Source: Perca fluviatilis (Eukaryota > Chordata > Actinopteri > Perciformes > Percidae). Taken from it: DNA of 64,000 bases. Positions 54,381-64,000 of this stretch are shown in pieces. Numbering within the stretch: the stretch's first letter is position 1; every line of letters begins with the position of its first letter. The notes under the pieces are model-generated. The model worked only from the letters and a program-made list of their open reading frames with translations. It did not search any database and was not told the origin of the DNA. The stretch lies in assembly GCF_010015445.1 (NCBI RefSeq), contig NC_053133.1:5088192-5152191 (forward strand), written 5' to 3'. A program made the translations under genes and the position numbers.

Positions 54381-55439
54381 GCTGAAAATTAAACGATGGC
54401 GTGGCAATAACATAAAAGCCAATTGAAATGAGGTCTGAAGGAGCCCCTTCAGTGCAGGTAAATAGAAGACTAAATCTGAGCACAGAGATTCACAATATGA
54501 AAGGCCGAATCAACACATTGTGTATTCACTCATGTCACAATTATTGAAAGCTTGTTTGGATGAAAAAAGCAGCACTAGCCCATCAAGTCCATTCATGCAG
54601 TGTCATTGTCGAGCGGACACTGATACGCACACATATCCATTTGAATGCAAAGAGAGGGAAGTGCAGTGAAAAATCACTGAGCATTACTTTACCACTGTCG
54701 GTGTCATGCATGCATTGTACATTCTGCACTGTAGCTATATTACATGTCTCCCTGTCTCCTGCCTGCCTGTCTCCTGGCTGCCTCCTTTTCTTTGGATAGC
54801 TGCCCTCATACAACACCTTGTTTTGTTGTTGCCGCAGGTTGAAGTGGCCAGTTCTGAAGGGCTGATTTCTGTGCGTGTGTGTGTTTGTGTATGTGTGTGT
54901 GTGTGTGTCTCTGTGTTATTAAAGGGTTGTGTGCTCTGCACTTGGAGCAGAGGATTAGAGGCTGTGATTATCGTGAGCCTATGGTCACATACTCAGACAC
55001 ATGAATCTTGGTAGCAGAGTGGTTTGGATCTCTCCATCTCCTTCTTCCTTTTTGTCAAATATTCTTTCCTACATGCTGTCAAACATTGACTTTTCCTACA
55101 TGTGTCTCATTTCATAGCCTTTCATAGTTTTTTAACCATAACCATGTAGTTATTAAAATGCAAATAAATTATAGAAAGACGGAATTTTTAACAAGACTAA
55201 CTCGGTGTCTCTTTTGTAGCAACTACTGAATCTCTGTGGTTTGAAGTGTAGTTTCTTTGTATATCTGCTTTATTTTACTAAGCCATATTTCAGAGAGGGT
55301 GATCTTTACTTTAATGTTCATGCTATGTAGAGATCGTGGTACTATTGAATAAATGCCACACATACAAACACAAAAACGCTCAATCTTGTTGTAACTTTAT
55401 ATCACTATTCACCTTATTTTTTATTTCTTGCCTTCTGCT
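54381..55439. other. Non-coding with a GT tract
   Basis: (GT)n with interruptions lies at 54876-54909. Nothing else was recognised. Confidence 0.45.
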
Positions 55440-55506
55440 TTGTTGTTGTTCTCCCGGTCGGCTAGCTACGGCTAGTTAGCTACGTTGAAAAACCTGCCGA
55501 ATTAGG

Positions 55507-55932
55507 ATGGAGAGGCTTTCGTGGGAAGAGACGAAAAGCAACATTAAAAGGTCGGATGGAGGGATTGTACTTCGCCACCCGAGGCTAATGAACTCCAAGT
55601 GGGTAGATGACATGCAGCGGTGGCCTCAGGTGTCATATGGGGATATTTTTAATTATTTAATGCTATCGATGGGCGTCGATGGGGCAGCCATGAAGAATTA
55701 CAAGAGCACGGAGGCTTATCAATATCTATACAGTGGAAAGGGCGGTCATGTTTTTCATTGCGAGATTGAGGAATATGTTTTTTTGAAAGCTGCAGTCAAC
55801 CCCAGTCAGGCAAGCCACAGTGCATGGGTGTTACCCAGATTAAAAGCTGCCCCACAACATTCTGTCCTGGTTTTCCCGTGGATAACACAGTACTGTTGCA
55901 AGGATACCTGTCTTTTAATCCAATTGTTATGA
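55507..55932 (+). pseudogene. SWIM/YqaJ-type element ORF, N-terminal exon
   Basis: The ATG at 55507 opens 141 codons: MERLSWEETKSNIKRSDGGI, then VDDMQRWPQVSYGDIFNYLM, MKNYKSTEAYQYLYSGKGGH, CEIEEYVFLKAAVNPSQASH and SAWVL. In fish, 'Y.DIxNYL..(K).YKSxEAYxYxxxGxVxxVxxxxxxxxVFLKAxVxPSQ...H.AWV' precedes a SWIM zinc finger and a YqaJ-like nuclease in proteins found in many near-identical genomic copies, usually attributed to mobile elements. The similarity ends at about residue 110. The remaining residues look non-homologous, so the exon end or a break lies near 55835. No SWIM or YqaJ exon follows in the window. The start is supported by similarity from its first residues. Confidence 0.6.
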
Positions 55933-55984
55933 CAGCCCCTCACCAAACACATAATGCTGGACATCTTCACTAAAATAGCTAATG

Positions 55985-56593
55985 TTCAGCCCTGTCTCAT
56001 GGCAGTTCGTGATATGGTCACGTTATTGAATCTATTGATTCGTGGACAGGACACGATAATGTAGTTTTTTTTTGTGTGGTGATTACGAATTTTAAAGCAA
56101 TGTATTTCAATGGGAAGCATATTTCGTGATCACAGAACGATGACGGTAGTGAGTAGTATTGATAATGCGAAAGTCCGCGCAGTGAGGTCGGTCGGGATGG
56201 TGGATGGGTCAAACAACATGGGACTTTCACCCCGGAGACCGGGGATCGCGTCCCGCGTGTTGCAGTTCCTTTCCGCGTTATTCTCTTCCTAACCACAACC
56301 GTCCCGTTGTTGTGGCGTTTAATTTCCCCATTGTTGTGTGCCCCTCTGCCTGGGGATCGTGTCCCGCGAGTAGCGGCCCGTCCCGTTGTTGTGGCCGGCG
56401 TGTGGCGTTTTGTTTCTCCATTGCTCTGTGCTCCTGCGCCCGGGGATCGTGTCCCACATGTGGTGGTCCTTCCTGTTGTTGTGGCTGGCGTGTGGCGCCT
56501 CATTTCCCTATTGTTGCGTCCCCCAGAGCAGGTTTGAAAAAGAACTTTAAAAATTCGTGACGTGTACACGAATCAATAAATCTAAATAACCAG
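55985..56593. mobile_element. GTCTC-family TIR element, copy 1
   Basis: CCCTGTCTCATGGCAGTTCG, a 'GTTATTGAATCTATTGATTCGTG' stretch and, at the right, ACACGAATCAATAAATCT form the degraded inverted ends. The interior repeats a GC-rich unit three times (GGGATCG(C/T)GTCCC at about 56243, 56353 and 56443, with GTTGTTGTGGC). The body matches 13130-13300. Confidence 0.75.
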
Positions 56594-57357
56594 CCCGGTC
56601 TCATGGAAGTTCGTGTAAATGTGACGTTATTTGAATCTATTGATACGTGTTCACGGAGACGTTTTTGTCGTTTTTTACGTGGTGGACAACACGAAAATGG
56701 GAAGTAATGTATTTCAATGGGAAGCATATTTTGTGGCCACAGCACCAAATTGTAGGGAGTAATATAAAAAGCCGAAAATCCGCGTAGGGAGGTTGGTCGG
56801 GGTGGTGGATGGGTCAAACAACACAGGACTTTCACCCGCGGCGGGGATCGGCGTCCGTTTGGCGTTTCTTTGCCGGGTGGTGCCGCCCTGCGTGTGGCGT
56901 TTTGTCCCGCTGCTGTTACTGTGGCGCGGCTTCTCCGGCGTTATAGCCTTTCCTCCGGCGTTTAAACGCCTTTCCCCGGCGTTTATGCGGCCTTTCCCCA
57001 TAAGTTTTTCCCTAAACCCAACCTCCCCCATCCCGTTATTGTGGGGCGTCCCCAGCGGGCCGCCTCGCGGGCCGTCTCGCGGGCCGTCTTCGCGGGCGCC
57101 TCCCGGCTTATGGAGCGTACTTTTTGGCCGCCTCCCGGCGGGTCCCCAGCAGGTACCCAGCGGGCCGCCTCGCGGGCGCCTCCCGGCTTATGGAGCGACC
57201 TTTTCGGCCGCCTCCCGGCGTCCTTTCCCCGAGAAAATAATGTGACATTTACACGTAAAAAATAATGTGACATTTACACGTAAAAAGCGTCTCCATGAAC
57301 ACGTATCAATAGATTAAGAATAATGTGGACATTTACACGAACTGCCGTGAGACCGGG
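56594..57357. mobile_element. GTCTC-family TIR element, copy 2
   Basis: The left CCCGGTCTCATGGAAGTTCG and right CGAACTGCCGTGAGACCGGG begin inverted repeats that extend about 65-70 bp, to GTTCACGGAGACG / CGTCTCCATGAAC. The interior at 56860-57230 is very GC-rich with tandem GGGCCGCCTCGCGGG and GCCTCCCGGCTTATGGAGCG units. No transposase was found. Confidence 0.85.
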
Positions 57358-57360
57358 TTG

Positions 57361-57404
57361 AAATAACGTGACTATTTCACGACCTGGCGTGAGACCGGGT
57401 TGCA
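57361..57404. mobile_element. GTCTC-family solitary terminus
   Basis: AAATAACGTGACTATTTCAC then GACCTGGCGTGAGACCGGG is a third right-end copy abutting copy 2, without its partner. Confidence 0.7.
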
Positions 57405-57873
57405 ATGTGCCAATGTACTGCAATGGACAGAGTTGCTCAACTGGAAGTTCGAAGACAAAACGGAACAAACATGGAGCCCCCCTTGTTGACGCGCGGAATA
57501 AGGTGAATATTGATATTGCTGTGGCACCGACTCCCCAGCACTGAAGACACACCTTCAAGCAGGTAGCCTTGTTGTAACGGAAATGTAAATTCCTGCCAAG
57601 CTGGGCTGACGCGCCAAGCCGAACCAAGCCAAGTCGAGTCAGCACAAAAACCTATGATTTGTGGCTAAACATTTTTATTAATTGTTCACCGAAAATAAAT
57701 GCTAAAAGCCTACAGTTTTTAAATCATATGCCCATTAATCAATTGACCCCACATGGCTGAACTAACAGACATACAACTGAGAAAGAAATTATCCTTTAGA
57801 AATCATTTTTAACGAGGGCAGTATCCCTTTCTACTGAGGATTACACTACAGCTGAGCTAAAAGACGATGAGTG

Positions 57874-57875
<2 letters not shown>
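57405..57875. other. Unassigned non-coding sequence
   Basis: The minus-strand open frame 57274-57645 spans an element boundary and has no domain. Confidence 0.4.

Positions 57876-57934
<59 letters not shown>
57876..57934. repeat. (CA)n microsatellite
   Basis: About 29 perfect CA units. Confidence 0.97.
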
Positions 57935-57938
<4 letters not shown>

Positions 57939-57979
57939 GGGATCAGTGCGATACTTCTTTTGTTCCCATAAGTGTCTTG

Positions 57980-58190
57980 AGCCTGTCTCTCTGTCTTCCT
58001 GCCTCTATAGGCAGTTGGTGGTCACTGGGCCTTTCTCTCTCTCTGACCTGTCTGTCTGAGTCTTCCTGTCTCTATGGCCAGTTGGTGGTCACTGAGCCTG
58101 TCTCTCTCTGTATCTCTCTCTGACCCGTCTGTCTGAGTCTTCCTGTCTCTACGGCCAGTTGGTGGTCCCTGAGCCTGTATTTAGTCAGGA
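57980..58190. repeat. Imperfect minisatellite, 67-77 bp period
   Basis: CAGTTGGTGGTC(A/C)CTG occurs at 58012, 58079 and 58156, each preceded by CTTCCTG(T/C)CTCTA and followed by CT-rich spacers. The spacing varies because of the CT runs. Confidence 0.8.
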
Positions 58191-58591
58191 TCCGTCTCTG
58201 CTTTGTGTCTCTGGCAGCCAGTTTATATTCTCTGTTTGAAGTCCACTAAACATTTAGTCCACTGTGTTTTCTGTTCGATTTCTCCAATGTTCTAAATATG
58301 AATCTTTTGTCTAATTCCTAACGAGTTGTATTCTGTTGTGTTGTTTTTCAAAGGGCTGATGGAGCCATGTTGGTTAGCTTTACTGTCAGCTGACTGTTTC
58401 CAGGGTTTTTAGTGCTTTGACATGCTGCTGTGTGAACCTGGAGAACAATTTTGATGACAAAACAGGACACACAAACACGACACAGCATTTGAGTGAGTGA
58501 GGTGCCCTTCCGTAAGCCACGAGGAACCAATCATATCACAATGTCCCCCTCCACCCACCCTCTCAGCTGCTAAGTGTTATGTTACCGTGGC
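58191..58591. other. Unassigned non-coding sequence
   Basis: Nothing was recognised. Confidence 0.4.
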
Positions 58592-58624
58592 AACACACAC
58601 ACACACACACAACACACACACACA
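58592..58624. repeat. (CA)n microsatellite
   Basis: About 16 CA units with one missing base at 58610. Confidence 0.92.
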
Positions 58625-58726
58625 TACACAAAGAGAAGAATATGATATGCACATTCATATGCTTTTTTTGGGAAAGGTATTTTAGCATTTAGCAGCAAGT
58701 GTTAAAATCAATGGCTTTGTCTTGAT

Positions 58727-59045
58727 TTAAAGGGATACGCCACTGTTTGTTGAAATAGGGCTTATCACGGTCTCCCCTAGCTGTAGATAGGTGGGCCAAC
58801 GCATTTTTTGTGCATGCATCGTTTTAGTCCGGTGCAACACCGGCAGCGCCGCCGCTAGTTAGCTTAGCGTAGTGAATGGAATCCTATGTTGCTGGTTAGC
58901 ATGTTGTGAGTAAAAGTGAGCCAACAAAAGACAAAAAACAACCTAATTACTTGCACTGAGACAAAAAATGCGTTGGCCCACCTATCTCCAGCCAGGGTAG
59001 ACCATGATAAGCCCTATTTCAACAAACAGTGGCGTATTCCTTTAA
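58727..59045. mobile_element. TTAA MITE with roughly 88-bp inverted arms
   Basis: TTAAAGG(G/A)ATACGCCACTG begins both arms, which stay matched inward through AAATAGGGCTTATCA and GATAGGTGGGCCAACGCATT. The loop (58820-58950) contains TAGTTAGCTTAGCGTAGTGA. The TTAA at each end is the piggyBac-type target duplication. Close agreement of the arms suggests youth or conversion. Confidence 0.93.
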
Positions 59046-59527
59046 CTGCATGTTGATGATTTTATTCTGACCACAGCCAAAAACTGAAACTACAACTCAA
59101 AGTATGAAGGTTTTTATTTTTCTGAATTTTATTCTCATCTGTTGGAAACACATCTGGCCACAGTTAGCCCAATACTGAAACACATTTGAATCATACTTCA
59201 ATTACTCAACAAGCAAACAGAGGAAGATTGTTTTAGTTTCATGTGTTGAGGTTTTAAGATATCTGGGCCTCCAAATACAACAGCGGTGAATGAAAAGGTG
59301 TGAGCAAACATTTCGGTGACAGACAAATATAACCCAGTGATTCCCTGACAGAAACACAAACAATGCCACTTCATTTATGATGTTGGAACAAGTGAACAAC
59401 AGAGAACAGCGCTAAATGGCTAAGTGTTTTTTCACCAATATATTAACACCAATGAAAGTATTTTAACACCATTTGGACATTATTCATTAAATATTAAGTG
59501 CAATTGATCTAAAAGTCATTTTAGTTG
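59046..59527. other. Unassigned non-coding sequence
   Basis: Nothing was recognised. Confidence 0.4.
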
Positions 59528-59990
59528 TTAAAGGAACAGTTCGGCCTTTTGAGAGTGAGATGGTCAGATGGATATCCATCTCATGTCTATGTTAAACAGC
59601 TGGAGTCAGGACGTAGTTAGCCTAGCTTAGCATAAAGACTGGAATGAGGGGGAAAACAGTGAGCCTGGCTCTGTCCAAAATGATATAACGGCTCCAGAGC
59701 TCACTGATGAAAACCTTGTTTTTGCGTTTCTGTTTGTGGAGTTATGTGCTAAAAACTATTTCTTGAGTAACAACAGTTTACCTATGGGTGGTCAGTGAGC
59801 ACAGCTTTGGCTCTCTGTACAAGCGTGATGGTACCAAACCTGGCAACCACACATTCCAGTCACTGTGCCTGCTTGGTGTTTATCAGGAACTAGTTTCAGC
59901 ACAAAAATCCCCCTAAAACCATACATTGTTGTTTTTACACTGGATGGATTAAACCATCATGTTCATTATTTCAGAGCTGAACACTGTCAG
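59528..59990 (+). mobile_element. TTAA-type repeat, right end missing
   Basis: TTAAAGGAACAGTTCGGCCT is followed by AGCCTAGCTTAGCATAAAGA, GCCTGGCTCTGTCCAAAA and AACCTGGCAACCACACATTC. This has the layout of a widespread fish repeat with a TTAAAGGAACAGTTC end. No inverse end was found downstream. Confidence 0.55.
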
Positions 59991-60066
59991 GTTCATCTGA
60001 TTGATTTCTAATAAGGCCAATATTGGCTCAATATATCAGTGTAACCACAGCACTCCCAGTAGCATG

Positions 60067-60068
60067 TG

Positions 60069-60101
<33 letters not shown>
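60067..60101. repeat. (GT)n microsatellite
   Basis: Seventeen GT units. Confidence 0.95.
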
Positions 60102-60103
<2 letters not shown>

Positions 60104-60561
60104 CGAGGGAGAAAGAGGATATGTTAATCTCCTTAGCTTCATTAAAACAGATAGAGGCGGATTAGCAGGAGGTGCATGTAAATGAACATAATTCCAGGAG
60201 AAATTGAAACAGAGGCAGAGATAAATACGTCATGAGGGACAGACAAATATAATCAAAATAGCAATTAATCGAATTCCCCTTACGAAGCATGGCCTGTTAT
60301 TTGGTGGAATTACAAGCAGCTACAGTGAGCTAATTGGTGAGGCCGATAGTCAGGATTAGCGTTGCGTGTCTCCTTCCCCCCCCCCCCCTCTGTTCTCCAC
60401 ATCATCTCCATTCTGTCTCTTTCATGTCAGTTTTCCATCCTGTAATTCTACTTCACATAGATCTTCACTGGCGCAACATTTTCTATAGATATTCTGCAGG
60501 TTTCTTTGTCTCCTATTTCATTCATATTTTCCCATCTTTCTCTCCTCTGCTTTTAGCTCCC
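60102..60561. other. Non-coding, unique-looking
   Basis: 60120-60340 contains TAATCTCCTTAGCTTCATTA, AGCAATTAATCGAATT and CAGGATTAGCG, words that resemble homeodomain-type sites, and lacks repeats. It is a candidate conserved element only. Conservation was not tested. Confidence 0.35.
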
Positions 60562-60566
60562 TGTGT

Positions 60567-60662
<96 letters not shown>

Positions 60663-60670
60663 GTGTGTGT
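60562..60670. repeat. Long (GT)n microsatellite
   Basis: About 53 GT units with single interruptions (GTAT near 60570 and GTGC near 60657). It is the longest dinucleotide tract in the window. Confidence 0.98.
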
Positions 60671-61275
60671 TACAACCTTAAAGAGGCTGTGGTCATTACA
60701 CTGTGACATCAGTGCTGGGTGTGGTTACAGCGCTGACCACAGACAGCATTGATTTATGCTCACTGTGAAATACATAACCTAATCCCAGCAGTGGCATGGT
60801 GGGTGTTGTACGAAATGAAGATAGACTTTCAACCTTTCCCTATCTGTCCTTTAACAGAAAAAACAGATCATAATTTGTCTAGATTCATTTCAGAATAAAG
60901 CAATTTCCAAGTTTTAGCATTTGGTTACTTGATTTTCTGCCATTTCAGACATATTCACTAATATTAGTATAACATAAAACTTCCACTCAAAAATGTGCTT
61001 TTCTTATGTTCATGTCTAGGCTGAAGTGATAATCACAATGGTTTGTATCGCATATTATTATATTGGAATAAACATTATTGTATAAAATAAGTTTAGAAAA
61101 ATAAAACTGGACGTGCATTGACACTTTCTGAAATTAACATGGAAGTGTATCGTCAGTTCAGTCAGGAACATTCTTTTTAAGCTCGCATTCATTCACAAAT
61201 CTCCTGCTGTCCGACTTCTACTCCATCAGCTGACTACGGGCTCTATGTTAAACCAACCACGATCGCCCTAGACCC
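60671..61275. other. Unassigned non-coding sequence
   Basis: Nothing was recognised. Confidence 0.4.
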
Positions 61276-61780
61276 CTCTTCAACATTTTTTAAACCAAGG
61301 ACCCCTTAACTGAAAGAGAGACGCAGCAGGGACCCCCTACTGCATAAATTGTATAAAATGAAGTTGCAATATTAAACTGAGCCTACAATAAGGTGTAGGG
61401 CGGGCTAAAGCCTTTGTTCATAGCCTTTTTTTTTTTTTACATAGAATACTAAGCTATTAAAGTAATAGTTGTTGGCATGATTTTATAAAGCATGTTTTAA
61501 TGTGGCGCAGTGAATCCTCAGGATGAACTGTATCTGTGGATGGCTACCTAAGTGACTACCTTACCTACAGGCCAGTAAACCTATCATATAATGTATGTTT
61601 TTTTCACAAATTTAACCCGATTTATATTCGCTAATAATATGTTGGATGTATGTCAAGACATTTTCATTTTTGACAAAACGTTCAAAACATTATACAAATT
61701 ATTATACATTATACCATAATTTGGTGCCCCCCCCCACCCCCCCACAGTAACTCTGAGGACCCCCTGTTGAAGATCTCTGC
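61276..61780. mobile_element. hAT-like MITE candidate
   Basis: The left CTCTTCAACATTTTTTAAAC then AAGGACCCCTTAA faces the right GAGGACCCCCTGTTGAAGAT then CTCTG. The 'CTTCAACA...GGACCCC' ends are mutually inverted though diverged. It is AT-rich inside, with a C-run at 61728-61743. It is non-coding. Confidence 0.55.
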
Positions 61781-62203
61781 ACTAAGCTAATCATAATCAC
61801 AACTCCTAACCATTATATATCGAATGTAGATGACACTGACTTTGAGTTACATGTGACACATTTTCTGTCCTATATCCTTTGCTTCATCTGTTCCCTTTTT
61901 TATTCATCTTTCTTCTTGACACTCTTTTCTTCCCCCGGCCTTGTATACAAACAAAGCTACAGAAGTCATTTGGTTGATTCATACCCCCTCCCACCCCTCC
62001 CTTCCCTCTGCGCTCGGCATTGATTGTGATGCCTTCCTAAACGGCCCCCCGCCGAGGGCGCCAACACACTTTTATGAAAGATCCAGCGTTTCCCTAAAAG
62101 CTAATCATGTTAGACATCAAAGAGCGAGGCTGCTGCCTTGATCAAGACACATCTGAAGACACTGCCTATTGCTCTGCTACTGCTGCTCAGGATTAGGCCT
62201 AGC

Positions 62204-62207
<4 letters not shown>
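61781..62207. other. Non-coding, unique-looking
   Basis: 61980-62160 is free of simple repeats and balanced in composition, a candidate conserved stretch. No exon frame is supported. Confidence 0.35.

Positions 62208-62290
<83 letters not shown>
62208..62290. repeat. (GT)n microsatellite
   Basis: About 41 perfect GT units. Confidence 0.98.
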
Positions 62291-62657
62291 TGTATAAGAA
62301 GGTGCAGAGAAAAGGAGTGGAGATGTATAAAAGTAGTAAGGAATGCCTCGAGTGAACAGAAAGGACAGGAGGAGAATCACTGATTTAGTCTACAAAATGT
62401 TCTTTAGACAAATCTGATACACTGTCTGTTATTGTTAATAAAGGGCAAGCAGTGTAACATTAAATCTAGGACAGCTACTTTTGGTTTTACAAGAGAAATA
62501 AAGAGACATTTTTTTCTCAACTCTGACAGTGACAAGAAGAAGACCAAGAAATCTACTTATTTTTTTTATTTTACCAGTTTATTTGTCAGGGACAATACGA
62601 ATAGTCACATAAAGTGCAGCCGATGCAATGTATGTGGGACTTCTAGCTGTATGATTC

Positions 62658-62966
62658 ATGCCGCGAATAGCCGCGAAGCGCCATGAAGCGAGCTATTTTA
62701 ATTTCGGCGCCCATGTTACCCAAATTGGCGTGGAGCGGCTGCACTGGCCCGCACGCTGCAGCGATAGTTTCAGCTTGTCCTCTATTTCTTCCGTGAGCCG
62801 TGAGCGAATGTGCCTGCCCTAGTAGGTAATCGCATACAGGAAGGCCACAGCGCAGCCGGATGCTTTACAAAAATAAAATGAATTTCAAAATAAAACACCC
62901 AGGTTTATGGTGATTTTGACTTGTCAGCTGTATCTATAGCGAGATACGCGATCAGGCACACACACA

Positions 62967-63017
<51 letters not shown>

Positions 63018-63150
63018 ACACACAGCCGAGAGGAGAAGGATCGCTTTGTGACCGGCGATGAGAAATGTGCGTCCGGTATGAATGGCCAGGCGCGCAATCA
63101 GGGTCAAATCTACGCTTCACAGCTGTTCGCGGCGCTTCAGCACGCGATGT
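62658..63150 (+). mobile_element. GAAGCG-family TIR element, copy 2
   Basis: The left CATGCCGCGAATAGCCGCGA then AGCG faces the right CGCTTCACAGCTGTTCGCGG then CGCTTC, an inverted 'GCCGCGAAYAGCYGYGAAGCG' motif. 62930-63110 matches the minus strand of 25970-26232. The interior holds (CA)n at 62957-63024. No transposase was recognised. Confidence 0.7.
62957..63024. repeat. (CA)n microsatellite inside a mobile element
   Basis: About 33 CA units with two CATA interruptions, at the position where the paralogous element at 26.1 kb has (CT)n. Confidence 0.97.
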
Positions 63151-64000
63151 AGTTTTCGCTGTTAGGCTTTTAGAAATGATACACATGGTAAAAAACTATA
63201 AAATAGACATACAACAGTTGGGGCAGTCAAACAGGCAGTCACATATGCATACCGCATACAGTACATGCATAAAGACGAACGATACAGCAGACTGAGGCAG
63301 CAACCTAGATGGTTAAAAGCTGACAATTAAAGCATACATACGCATAAACCAACAGGAAAACAAACAGACAGGCAGGCATATGTAACTAAGGATAAGAAGT
63401 AAAGATATTTACAAAAAATATATAACTTCATTCGTCCTTTAACTTAACAGGTCCCATGAAATAGAATCATTACTTCCTTACATGAATGCATTTCCGTTTG
63501 AAACAGTGCAGTAGTATCCAGGATAGTCACACCCTTATTGGCAGGATGACATTTTTTGAGTGCCATCCAAATCCTTAAAAAAAATCAACATCATAATAAT
63601 ATTTATACAACTGTTTCCTTTTCTGCCTATTCTTTTTCGACTTTGGGGCCTTTCAGTTACATTTCAAGGGAGTGAAGTTTGCTCAGCTGTCATTAGATAA
63701 CCTAGGTATGGAACCATGGTCACATGATAGGTTGAGTTCATGCAAGTCTGATGGCTGGGATAATTAACATATATTTAAAAATGCAAATCTTCGCTGCCTT
63801 GTCTGTTAGTCAAACAGATACCGATGCATAGTGCTGAGTGACTTTTCTCTTGCTGTCCATTGCAGGCTTGGTATCAGCTGTTTAAAGCTCCACAGACGTG
63901 TGAAATAAAGCCAGTGTCAGGCCTTTGTTCAGCGGCTATCTGCAAGCAGAGATACACTTGCTTTCCCTCTATTACTACCTCATCATGTCAAATTGCTTCA
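63151..64000. other. Unassigned non-coding sequence
   Basis: There is a short GCATAC/CATAC-rich patch at 63240-63400. No exon was recognised. Confidence 0.4.

Noticed and set aside
56018..57273. Several 70-180 codon frames on both strands
   Set aside because: They arise from the GC-rich tandem cores of the GTCTC-family elements and cross element boundaries.
1742..63186. Long Cys-Val and Thr-His open frames at the GT/CA tracts
   Set aside because: They are translations of dinucleotide microsatellites, open in several frames on both strands.

Overview
The window looks like non-coding euchromatin of a ray-finned fish, most likely a percomorph teleost. The evidence is the very high density of long (CA/GT)n microsatellites and the mix of fish-type transposable elements: Rex3/RTE, Rex1-like and L2 LINEs, a tRNA-derived SINE, hAT and piggyBac elements, and a Penelope-like element. 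The species assignment is inference. I found no confident host protein-coding exon, rRNA or functional tRNA. Most open frames are shadows of dinucleotide repeats or of mobile elements, so the window is either intergenic or lies inside large introns.

Layout. 1-3.4 kb holds diverged repeats and a (GT)n tract. 3.4-8.6 kb is a decayed minus-strand Penelope-like element. Reading on the minus strand it carries an SGNH/GDSL-hydrolase-like domain, a Penelope-type reverse transcriptase and a C-terminal GIY-YIG nuclease. It is flanked by direct repeats that run into telomere-like TTAGGG arrays, and a plus-strand Rex1-like LINE interrupts the RT. 8.6-15 kb is mostly unassigned. 15.3-16.8 kb is a hAT element with an exact 8-bp target duplication and a MITE nested inside. 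17-24.7 kb holds LINE ends (Rex1-like, Rex3), MITEs, a 46-bp tandem array and a hAT transposase remnant. 25.8-28.4 kb holds a duplicated segment in which only one copy carries a TTAA-flanked MITE. 30.6-31.8 kb holds a SINE, a LINE scrap and a TIR element. 34.7-36.3 kb is a TTAA-bounded piggyBac element with a broken transposase. 38.6-40.7 kb is a Rex3 copy split by an L2 LINE. 44.9-47.9 kb is a pile-up of LINE 3' ends.

48.565-50.454 kb is a Foldback-like element. It has two 527-bp inverted arms, each built mainly from about 18 tandem 20-bp units, around an 836-bp centre. 51.6-54.4 kb holds older interspersed repeats. 55.5-57.4 kb holds an exon-like fragment of a SWIM/YqaJ-type element ORF followed by a cluster of GTCTC-ended TIR elements. 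58.7-63.2 kb holds TTAA MITEs, very long (GT)n tracts and a second copy of an element also present at 26 kb.

The two observations most worth follow-up are the Foldback-like element and the SGNH-RT-GIY-YIG Penelope-like element. Both are visible directly in the sequence. Family names elsewhere rest on motif recognition without database searches.
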